Assembly: GCA_023438785.1 (NCBI GenBank) | Contig: JAEXQJ010000072.1 | Location: forward strand, 1-5,019 | DNA length: 5,019 nucleotides | Source of the DNA: Pseudomonadota bacterium | GTDB lineage: Bacteria > Myxococcota_A > Polyangia > Fen-1088 | Reading direction: 5' to 3' | In this document: positions 1 to 4,886 of the stretch, one piece after another | Numbering within the stretch: the stretch's first letter is position 1 | How the letters are laid out: every line of letters starts with the position of its first letter | Translations under genes and position numbers: made by a program | The notes under the pieces: model-generated | Seen by the model: the letters and a program-made list of their open reading frames with translations, nothing else | Database searches by the model: none | What the model was told of the DNA's origin: nothing

Positions 1-1349
1 TGGACACGCGCGCCACCTACGCGCAGGCGCTGTACAACGCGGGCATCGGCTTCTACCCGCTGCGCGGCAACCACGAGCCGTCGGCCAAAGCGGCGGCCGA
101 GTTCCAGCGCATCTTCCCCCAGACGGGCGACGGTCGACACAACCTGACCCCGCCGGATGCCATGATCACCACACGCGACGACGCGGCCACGCGACCCGTG
201 GCCAAGACCGGCGAGGCCTTCACAGTGGGCCGCGACTTCTCCAGTCCCTCGCCGCGGCTGGCCGGGCTCAGTTACTCGTTCAGTTACCGCGACACGCGCT
301 TCGTGCTCATCGATCAGTTCTTCTCGGCGGACGGGCAGCGCAATCCCACGGCGCACCAGCTCTCGTGGATCGACGACGTGCTGGGCGCGCGACCGGCGGG
401 CGGCCAAGCCTTCGTGTTCGGGCACAAGGGACTCATTCAGCCCCAGCACCGCGATGGCCTGTTCGGCGCCGATCCCGCCGAGGACGCGGCCAGCCAGGAC
501 CGTTTCATCACCAGCCTGGTCCGTCACGGTGTGCACCTGTACGTCAGCGGGCACGATCACATCCACAACCGCTCGCTCTTCAGCACCAGCGATGGGAAGA
601 CGGCGCGCATCGGGGTCCTCACCTGCGCCTCGGACAGCTCCAAATTTTACCGGCCCGAGCGGCCGTCCAACGACGACGAATACGACGTTCCGGCCTTCGG
701 CCACCGGCGGGAAACCCCCATCGTGCAGGAGCGCGAGCGCGTGGGCTTCTATGTGTTCACGGTGGATGACCCGCGCGTGACCATCGACTACTTCTCTGCA
801 GAGCCCGCCCCGCAGCTCAGCTTCAGCAAGCGCGAGACCTTCGGCTACGCCCTTGGCGGCAAGGAGTTCGTCATTCCTCAGGGCGCGAGTTACAGCATCG
901 TGCAGGACAGGCGCGGCGGCGTCCAGGCGCGCATCCTGGCGGGTGAGAACCGGGGCAGCCAGCGCGACGGCGCGCACCGACCGTTGGCCAAGACCGTCCA
1001 CACGGGTTGGACCGAACCCGACGCCAGCCTCAGTCCCGTGCTCAGCCTGTGGATGACCACCAGCCGTCTGGGCAGCGACCAAACGGACACCTACGTCCTC
1101 GCCATGACCTACCCTGCCCTCGCCGGCGACGACAGCTCTTCCGTGGCCCTCGGCATGCGGGACGAATCGGGCGGGTGGGTGAACGCGGTGGCCGTCAACC
1201 ACACGGGCCAGACACGTGCGGTCGACGGCCCCTGGCAGCCCGGGTACAGCGTGGGGACCTACGGCGTGGATCCGACCACGCACACCGCGTGGGCCGTCAT
1301 CGATCACGACGGTGAGTTTGCCGTCGTGCGCTTGGAGCGCGCCCCCTGA
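1..1349 (+). CDS. Calcineurin-like metallophosphoesterase, 5' end missing
   Basis: This is the C-terminal part of a dinuclear-metal phosphoesterase. The frame is open from base 3 (about 448 residues visible), so the ATG at 162 is internal. Counting from base 3, the metal-site motifs seen are GNHE at residues 22-25, GHKG at about 140-143 and GHDHIHN at about 183-189, in family order; SWIDDVL at about 121-127 is also typical of the fold. The N-terminal DxH and GDxxD motifs must lie upstream of the window, so a signal peptide cannot be judged. After the catalytic domain, about 230 residues form a region rich in beta-type sequence (for example VLAMTY, WVNAVAV, AWAVID) that I do not recognise. Substrate is unknown; the family includes nucleotidases, phospholipases and phosphodiesterases. 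The gene ends in TGA and converges on adk. Family assignment is firm, function is not. Confidence 0.85.
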   Translation, partial: DTRATYAQALYNAGIGFYPLRGNHEPSAKAAAEFQRIFPQTGDGRHNLTPPDAMITTRDDAATRPVAKTGEAFTVGRDFSSPSPRLAGLSYSFSYRDTRFVLIDQFFSADGQRNPTAHQLSWIDDVLGARPAGGQAFVFGHKGLIQPQHRDGLFGADPAEDAASQDRFITSLVRHGVHLYVSGHDHIHNRSLFSTSDGKTARIGVLTCASDSSKFYRPERPSNDDEYDVPAFGHRRETPIVQERERVGFYVFTVDDPRVTIDYFSAEPAPQLSFSKRETFGYALGGKEFVIPQGASYSIVQDRRGGVQARILAGENRGSQRDGAHRPLAKTVHTGWTEPDASLSPVLSLWMTTSRLGSDQTDTYVLAMTYPALAGDDSSSVALGMRDESGGWVNAVAVNHTGQTRAVDGPWQPGYSVGTYGVDPTTHTAWAVIDHDGEFAVVRLERAP

Positions 1350-1376
1350 GCTCTCGCTGCTCGCGCGCATCGGGAT

Positions 1377-1420
1377 GGGGCGCCCTCGTGAGCAAGTGAC
1401 TCACGTCCAAGCGGCGCCCC
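1377..1420. terminator. Nested inverted repeat between convergent genes, possible bidirectional terminator
   Basis: Outer arms GGGGCGCC (1377-1384) and GGCGCCCC (1413-1420) pair perfectly over 8 bp. Inside them, CGTGAG (1387-1392) and CTCACG (1400-1405) pair over 6 bp around a 7-base loop. The structure starts 27 bases after the metallophosphoesterase stop and ends 43 bases before the adk stop on the other strand, so it would form in both transcripts. Neither side has a clear T tract, so factor-independent termination is uncertain. Confidence 0.5.
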
Positions 1421-1463
1421 TCTGCCAAGTCGTGCGGCCGGCTGCGGTCGGTGCGGCCCGGCG

Positions 1464-2207
1464 TCAACGTGCCTTGAGGGCCGAGGCGGTGCGCTGGTAA
1501 ATGTCCTCGGGCGAGCCATCGGCCGGGATGGAAACCAGCAAGCCGCGCTGACGGTAGTAGTTGGCCAGCGGCGCGGTACTCTTCTCGTAGGCCTCCATGC
1601 GCACGCGGATCGATTCGGGACGGTCGTCCTCGCGCAGGATGAGCGCGCCTTTGCACTGATCACAGACATCCGCCACCTTCGGTGGTTTGGTCGTGACGTG
1701 GTAGACGGCCTTGCACGTGCCGCACGTGCGCCGCCCCGACAGGCGCGAGACAATCTGATCGATGGGCAGGTCGTAGCTCAGAACCGCGTCCAGCTTGAGC
1801 GACAGATCGCCCAGCATGGACGATAGCGCCTCGGCCTGCTGCACGGTACGCGGGAACCCATCCAGCAGGAACCCGCCCGGGCAGCGCAGACAATTGGGGC
1901 GCTCACGCACGATGCCGATGACGGTTTCGTCTGGCACCAACTCGCCGCGCTTCATGTAGTCGAGGGCAGCGGTCAGCGCCGGCGTGCGTTCACTGGCATC
2001 CAAGGTCTTGGCGGCGCGGAAGACATCGCCCGTCGACAGATGGCACGGTCCAAGTCGTTCGCTGATGAGCTCGGCCTGCGTGCCCTTGCCCACGCCAGGG
2101 GCGCCGAGCAGAACCAGGCGATAGGCTCGGCCGCCGGGGGGCAGGGTGACCTGACAGTTGGCGGTGCCGCCTTTGAACCATGCCGTGCGATCGTGTTTTG
2201 TGCTCAT
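1464..2207 (-). CDS. adk: Adenylate kinase with zinc-type LID and N-terminal extension
   Basis: Cytoplasmic nucleoside monophosphate kinase, ATP + AMP to 2 ADP. From the ATG it has 247 residues, against about 214 in E. coli Adk. The first ~30 residues (including RTAWFKGG at 7-14) precede the core. Motifs in order: P-loop GAPGVGKGT (35-43), AMP-site STGDVFRA (58-65), DGFPRT (115-120 region), GRR before the LID (158-160), and LID C162xxC165 with C182xxC185, the four-Cys zinc pattern of many bacterial Adks, then LREDDRPE (191-198). An additional CLRC (106-109) sits before the DGFPRT motif. A GTG at 2243 would add 12 residues, but neither start has an SD; the ATG is preferred because a possible -10 box lies between the two. 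adk normally sits near ribosomal protein genes, so this copy beside bpt may be a paralogue; that is inference. It follows bpt by 156 bases on the same strand. Confidence 0.9.
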   Translation of the reverse strand: MSTKHDRTAWFKGGTANCQVTLPPGGRAYRLVLLGAPGVGKGTQAELISERLGPCHLSTGDVFRAAKTLDASERTPALTAALDYMKRGELVPDETVIGIVRERPNCLRCPGGFLLDGFPRTVQQAEALSSMLGDLSLKLDAVLSYDLPIDQIVSRLSGRRTCGTCKAVYHVTTKPPKVADVCDQCKGALILREDDRPESIRVRMEAYEKSTAPLANYYRQRGLLVSIPADGSPEDIYQRTASALKAR

Positions 2208-2218
2208 GTTGGCGCGGC

Positions 2219-2227
2219 AGTCTAGCA
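2219..2227 (-). promoter_or_regulatory. Possible extended -10 promoter element for adk
   Basis: On the minus strand TGCTAGACT matches the TGn-TANNNT extended -10 form. The hexamer ends 11 bases before the adk ATG at 2207, predicting a 5' leader of only about 4-5 bases. No convincing -35 is seen (TTCGGT or TTTCGG at the expected distance). The nudC gene carries almost the same box before its ATG. The call is tentative because the motif is short. Confidence 0.35.
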
Positions 2228-2262
2228 GTCTCGACAGGTGCACCGAAAGCGAGGCGACCGCG

Positions 2263-2298
2263 AACCTGTGAGCAGCTTCGCTTGGCTGCGCGCAGGTT
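2263..2298. repeat. Imperfect 36-base hairpin in the bpt-adk gap
   Basis: Arms AACCTG (2263-2268) and CAGGTT (2293-2298) pair over 6 bp. After a short internal mismatch region, GCAGC (2272-2276) and GCTGC (2285-2289) pair around an 8-base loop. It lies about 65 bases after the bpt stop and before adk in transcription order. It could be part of a bpt terminator or of an adk leader in a read-through transcript. No T tract follows on the minus strand. Confidence 0.4.
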
Positions 2299-2314
2299 TC
2301 GTTGCGGTTACAGG

Positions 2315-2329
2315 CGGGTTTCCAACCCG
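2315..2329. repeat. Short perfect hairpin downstream of bpt
   Basis: CGGGTT (2315-2320) and AACCCG (2324-2329) form a 6-bp stem with a 3-base loop. It is the first structure met by transcription leaving bpt, about 35 bases past its stop. This makes it the best terminator candidate for bpt, though no T run follows. The remainder of the 2208-2363 gap holds no reading frame I would call a gene. Confidence 0.4.
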
Positions 2330-2363
2330 GGGGATGTGCCGCCAGCCGATCGGGGGCCCGTGC

Positions 2364-3179
2364 TCACTCGCACTCGCCTCCGTGACAGCCGCCGCGCCCC
2401 GAGGGCTGCGCCTCTTCACCGGGGACTCTCGTGCGGACCTGGATCCAGACTCCGTTGCGGCACTCCTCGTGCGGCAAGAAGCGGGCTTTGTACGCCATCT
2501 GCTCGCACCCCTCCACGAACAGGCCCAAGTACAGGTGGCGCAGGCCAAGAAAGCGACACAGTTCGATCTCTCTCAGGATGGCGAGGGTCCCCAGGCTCCA
2601 GTGGCTATAGTCGGGATCGTAGAAGCAATAGACGGCCGACAGGGCGCTGGCTCCACAATCGAAGACCGACACGCCAATCAAGCGTCCCTGGTGCGAAACC
2701 CGCAGCTCGTGGCTGTCACAACAGGTCTCGCCCAAGAAGGCCGCATACCCGCGCTCGTCGATGCGGCTGTCCGTTCCACCGAGCCCGCGTTCGAGTTTGT
2801 GCCGGTTGTACAGTTCGACCCGACGCTCATCGACGACCGGCGGGCCGAATTCGAGGGAGAAGTCGCGCAGGCCCCGGGCGTAGATGCGGCGCTGGGAGCG
2901 GCTGAACGTGAAGCGCTCCACGTCGAGGCGCAGGGGTACGCAGGCGGCGCAGCCCGGGCAACTCGGCCGATAGAGCAGGGGCCCCTGCCGGCGATCCCCG
3001 GCCGCGAGTCGCAGGTCCAGCTCGTCCGGGTGCAGGCTGCGGATGGGAAGACGTAGCGGCAACCTGGCGGGGCGCCTGTCGAAGTACGGGCACTCGTGGA
3101 CCTCGTCGAAGACCACGAGCTCCCGGGGCTGTCCCGGCACGATGCGCAGCGCCCCCGCCCCCGCGTCTTCAGCGCTCAC
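2364..3179 (-). CDS. bpt: Bpt/ATE family aminoacyl-tRNA-protein transferase
   Basis: Cytoplasmic enzyme predicted to move an amino acid from aminoacyl-tRNA to the N-terminus of proteins with acidic N-terminal residues, making an N-degron (bacterial Bpt uses Leu-tRNA, eukaryotic ATE1 Arg-tRNA). The start is GTG, giving 271 residues; Bpt proteins are usually about 230-250. Motifs counted from the GTG: HECPYF (28-33), CPGCAAC (74-80) followed by VPLRL, SRSQRR (93-98), a GNAT-like half with FYDPDY (186-191) and SLGTLAILREIE (195-206), YLGLF, and MAYKARFLPHE (228-238). The C-terminus adds a short tail ending GGCHGGECE, not usual in the family as I recall it. The protein is Cys-rich (about 13). Whether it is a leucyl- or arginyl-transferase cannot be told from sequence. 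No clpS or aat is visible nearby. It is divergent from acyP and upstream of adk. Confidence 0.85.
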   Translation of the reverse strand: MSAEDAGAGALRIVPGQPRELVVFDEVHECPYFDRRPARLPLRLPIRSLHPDELDLRLAAGDRRQGPLLYRPSCPGCAACVPLRLDVERFTFSRSQRRIYARGLRDFSLEFGPPVVDERRVELYNRHKLERGLGGTDSRIDERGYAAFLGETCCDSHELRVSHQGRLIGVSVFDCGASALSAVYCFYDPDYSHWSLGTLAILREIELCRFLGLRHLYLGLFVEGCEQMAYKARFLPHEECRNGVWIQVRTRVPGEEAQPSGRGGCHGGECE

Positions 3180-3323
3180 GTCTCCTCCGAGGCGTGACAT
3201 CGGGGCGCATCGGCGACGCCAGAGCCGTCTTCATGGGCGCCCAGCATATCTATTTGGGGCGGTCTTCGCTGCCCCGAGATCCGGGGCGCTGGCGTGCGGC
3301 GCGGCACGGACTAGGATTAGACC
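3180..3323. promoter_or_regulatory. Divergent bpt-acyP promoter region
   Basis: These 144 bases must hold the promoters of both divergent genes. The only AT-rich patch is around 3246-3255. On the minus strand it gives TATGCT (3248-3243), a possible bpt -10 with a leader of roughly 60 bases; no good -35 was found. TAGGAT at 3312-3317 resembles a -10 for acyP but overlaps its SD. A perfect 10-bp palindrome TGGGCGCCCA (3234-3243) touches the AT-rich patch and could be an operator. GGGGC (3256-3260), GCCCCG (3271-3276) and CGGGGC (3282-3287) allow alternative hairpins. All of this is inference from short motifs. Confidence 0.5.
3184..3188 (-). promoter_or_regulatory. Shine-Dalgarno that sets the bpt start
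   Basis: The minus strand reads GGAGGAGAC immediately before GTG at 3179. GGAGG lies 4 bases from the GTG, a slightly short but workable spacing. The in-frame ATG at 3200 has no purine-rich site before it, and its first seven codons would contain this SD. The GTG is therefore preferred. Confidence 0.6.
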
Positions 3324-3605
3324 ATGAGCGAGAAACGGGCGAGACTTCATGCCGTCGTGTACGGACGCGTTCAGGGCGTCGGGTTCCGCATGAATGCCGC
3401 CGACGAGGCACAGCGGCTGGGACTGGAGGGCTGGGTGCAGAACAACTTCGACCGCACGGTCGAGATCACGGCCGAGGGGCCGCGAGACGCGCTCAACGAC
3501 TTCCTGGACTGGCTTGCGCACGGACCGCCGCTTGCGCGCGTGACGAACGTGGTTGCCGACTGGTGGGAGGCTCGCGGCGATCTCGACCCGTTCGATGTAC
3601 GGTGA
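3324..3605 (+). CDS. acyP: Acylphosphatase
   Basis: Small cytoplasmic enzyme that hydrolyses the carboxyl-phosphate bond of acyl phosphates such as acetyl phosphate or 1,3-bisphosphoglycerate; the in vivo role in bacteria is unclear. It has 93 residues, the normal length of about 90, and covers the whole single-domain fold. The signature YGRVQGVGFR is at residues 13-22, with R22 the catalytic arginine, followed by LGLEGWVQNN at 32-41, where N40 is the expected catalytic asparagine. The middle (VEITAEG, 46-52) and LARV near 70 also match the family. M23 stands where an aromatic residue or other bulky side chain is common after GVGFR; this is not expected to remove activity. The ATG has AGGA at 3313-3316, seven bases upstream. 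It is divergent from bpt and probably transcribed alone or with nudC. Confidence 0.95.
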   Translation: MSEKRARLHAVVYGRVQGVGFRMNAADEAQRLGLEGWVQNNFDRTVEITAEGPRDALNDFLDWLAHGPPLARVTNVVADWWEARGDLDPFDVR

Positions 3606-3857
3606 GCCATCGCGGCAGGGCTGCCGAGAGCCGGAGCAAGGCGGTGTGCGAGCGGGCCGCGCGCTCCCGTTCCGGCACCGAGGACGCAGGCGATCTGCCG
3701 TGTGGCTCGCCGTGGCCTCGCCCCGGGCTGGCGCAGCCGTGGCGCAAGCCTTCCCTCGCCGTGCCTCCGTCACTCCGCGCTCTGCGCCTCCTTGCATTTA
3801 AACCGGCCCCGAACAGCTCGGCCCGACACTCGGCACGAGCTGCTAGGCTCCTGGGTC
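3606..3857 (+). other. acyP-nudC intergenic region, no credible gene
   Basis: The 252 bases contain no frame with recognisable protein. Frames that stay open read as Arg/Ser/Pro-rich low-complexity sequence typical of GC-rich noncoding DNA. A small hairpin with arms CGGCA (3613-3617) and TGCCG (3622-3626) follows acyP by eight bases but has no T tract. A second, GGCTG (3726-3730) with CAGCC (3734-3738), lies mid-gap. The only AT-rich stretch is GCATTTAAA at 3794-3802; no -35/-10 pair with good spacing was found around it. Confidence 0.6.
3841..3849 (+). promoter_or_regulatory. Possible extended -10 promoter element for nudC
   Basis: TGCTAGGCT fits the TGn-TANNNT extended -10 form. The hexamer ends eight bases before the nudC ATG, so the transcript would be leaderless or nearly so, in keeping with the lack of a good SD. 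A weak -35-like CCGACA lies at 3823-3828 with a short 15-base spacer. One base differs from the box before adk. Confidence 0.35.
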
Positions 3858-4715
3858 ATGCTGCTTCCCAGTTCCTTCAACCCGCTGTGGTCGACGCCAG
3901 CGGGGACTGCGTCGCCGGCCGATCTGTGGTTCGTTTACCGGGATAACAAACTCCTGGTGACCACGGATCAGACTCCCGGGCTGCCGCCCGCCAGCCCAGA
4001 CGGAAGACCGCCGCTCGATGCGGACGGCATCCGATGCTTCGGCACGCTGGACGGGCGCCTGTGTTGGGCGGCACACGCCACGAGTCCGCCTCCGGGCATG
4101 GCCTTCGAGCCCCTGCGCGCCCTCTTCGACCGCCTCCCTGATTGCACCCTGGCCCTGGCCGGTCGCGCTGCCCAGGTCCTGGAATTCGACCGCACACATC
4201 GTTTCTGCGGGGCGTGCGCCTCTCCCACCCAGGACGGGGATGGCGGCCGGGCACGTTGTTGTCCGCGCTGCCAGACCCTCGCCTATCCGCGCCTGGCCCC
4301 CGCGATGATGGTGCTGGTGACGCGGGAGGGGGCAGCCGGGCGTGAGCTGCTCCTGGCGCGCGGCCGGCGTTCGGCGACGCCCATGTACAGCGCCCTGGCC
4401 GGTTTCGTCGAGCCCTCGGAGACCCTGGAGGACTGCGTCCACCGCGAGGTTCGTGAGGAGGTCGGCTTGCGCGTGCAAGCGCTGCGCTATTTCCGCAGTC
4501 AGGCCTGGCCCTTCCCCCATTCCCTCATGATGGCGTTCCTGGCCGAGTACGCGGGCGGGGAGATCGTCTGCGACCCGAGCGAGATCGCGGAGGCGCGGTG
4601 GTTCCCAGTCGAGCGCCTGCCGGCCCTGCCGCACCGCCTGTCGATCTCGCGCATGCTCATCGACCACGCCGTCACCGAGGCCCGCGCGGCGCGGCTTCCG
4701 CGGCTCGGGACCTGA
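3858..4715 (+). CDS. nudC: NAD+ diphosphatase (NADH pyrophosphatase), Nudix family
   Basis: Cytoplasmic Nudix hydrolase that splits NAD(H) into NMN(H) and AMP; E. coli NudC also removes NAD caps from RNA. The chosen ATG gives 285 residues, against 257 in E. coli. The N-terminal domain (1 to ~110) has the FVYRDNKLLV strand expected of the family. A zinc ribbon follows: C117xxC120 and C135xxC138, with the same 15-residue spacing between pairs as in E. coli. The Nudix box occupies 182-204 in the form G-x5-E-x7-REVREEVGL, with E197, E200 and E201 as metal ligands. The NudC marker SQPWPFPxS appears as SQAWPFPHS (214-222), with Pro changed to Ala at 216. SEIAEARWF (241-249) matches the end of the fold. 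Upstream in-frame codons from a GTG at 3702 encode unrelated Arg/Ser/Pro sequence and were not included. A terminator-like hairpin follows the stop by 22 bases. Confidence 0.95.
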   Translation: MLLPSSFNPLWSTPAGTASPADLWFVYRDNKLLVTTDQTPGLPPASPDGRPPLDADGIRCFGTLDGRLCWAAHATSPPPGMAFEPLRALFDRLPDCTLALAGRAAQVLEFDRTHRFCGACASPTQDGDGGRARCCPRCQTLAYPRLAPAMMVLVTREGAAGRELLLARGRRSATPMYSALAGFVEPSETLEDCVHREVREEVGLRVQALRYFRSQAWPFPHSLMMAFLAEYAGGEIVCDPSEIAEARWFPVERLPALPHRLSISRMLIDHAVTEARAARLPRLGT

Positions 4716-4737
4716 TCCGCGTTGGGTGACGTCCGGC

Positions 4738-4764
4738 GGTGGCCTTGCTTTCGAGGAGGCCGCC
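4738..4764 (+). terminator. UUCG-capped hairpin after nudC, possible terminator
   Basis: GGTGGCC (4738-4744) pairs with GGCCGCC (4758-4764) over 7 bp with one G-U pair. Inside, CT (4748-4749) and AG (4754-4755) close a TTCG tetraloop (4750-4753). It lies 22 bases past the nudC stop. A short TGGTTTGG follows rather than a proper T run. A second weak stem, GGAAAG (4774-4779) with TTTTCC (4783-4788), follows it and is trailed by TTTC; the two together may end the nudC transcript. Confidence 0.5.
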
Positions 4765-4798
4765 CAGTGGTTTGGAAAGGGCTTTTCCTTTCTGCCGC

Positions 4799-4881
4799 CG
4801 GAGGGTGTAGAAGTGGCCTCCGCGCCCGTCCTCGGGTGCGTCCACAAGAACGAGGTCTTCGGGGACCCATTTGGCGGAGGC
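4799..4881 (+). promoter_or_regulatory. Possible SD-sequestering switch before the lipoprotein gene
   Basis: Three segments can pair in two exclusive ways. A is CGGAGG (4799-4804), B is GCCTCCGC (4816-4823) and C is GCGGAGGC (4874-4881). C holds the lipoprotein SD, GGAGG at 4876-4880, six bases from the ATG. B is perfectly complementary to C over 8 bases, and to A over 6 bases with a 12-base loop. A:B would free the SD and B:C would hide it. The gap between B and C contains a small GGTC/GACC hairpin (4854-4867). Because SD-like and anti-SD strings are common in GC-rich DNA this may be chance; it also needs a transcription start upstream of 4799. Confidence 0.3.
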
Positions 4882-4886
4882 TCAAG

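Noticed and set aside
1432..1458. Short direct repeat of GTGCGGCC near the adk 3' end
   Set aside because: Only two 8-base copies; expected by chance at this base composition.
2205..2243. GTG start for adk at 2243
   Set aside because: It has no SD, adds 12 residues unlike the family, and lies upstream of a possible -10 box; not fully excluded.
2238..3056. Long plus-strand reading frame (272 codons) opposite bpt
   Set aside because: It lies antisense to a gene with clear family motifs, has no recognisable domain, and long antisense frames are expected in GC-rich coding DNA.
3702..3857. 52-codon N-terminal extension of NudC from a GTG
   Set aside because: The added residues are Arg/Ser/Pro-rich and unlike the family, and the ATG at 3858 starts at the expected N-terminal sequence.
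3194..3946. 250-codon plus-strand frame overlapping acyP in another frame
   Set aside because: acyP explains the stretch with catalytic motifs and an SD; the other frame shows no domain.
4739..4755. Possible sigma-54 promoter (TGGCC with TTGC) before the lipoprotein gene
   Set aside because: The GG and GC elements are far closer together than the required spacing; the bases are better explained by the hairpin.
3843..4847. Long minus-strand reading frame (334 codons) opposite nudC
   Set aside because: It is a shadow of nudC; its translation is Arg/Pro/Gly-rich with no motif, and the opposite frame carries the complete zinc ribbon and Nudix box.
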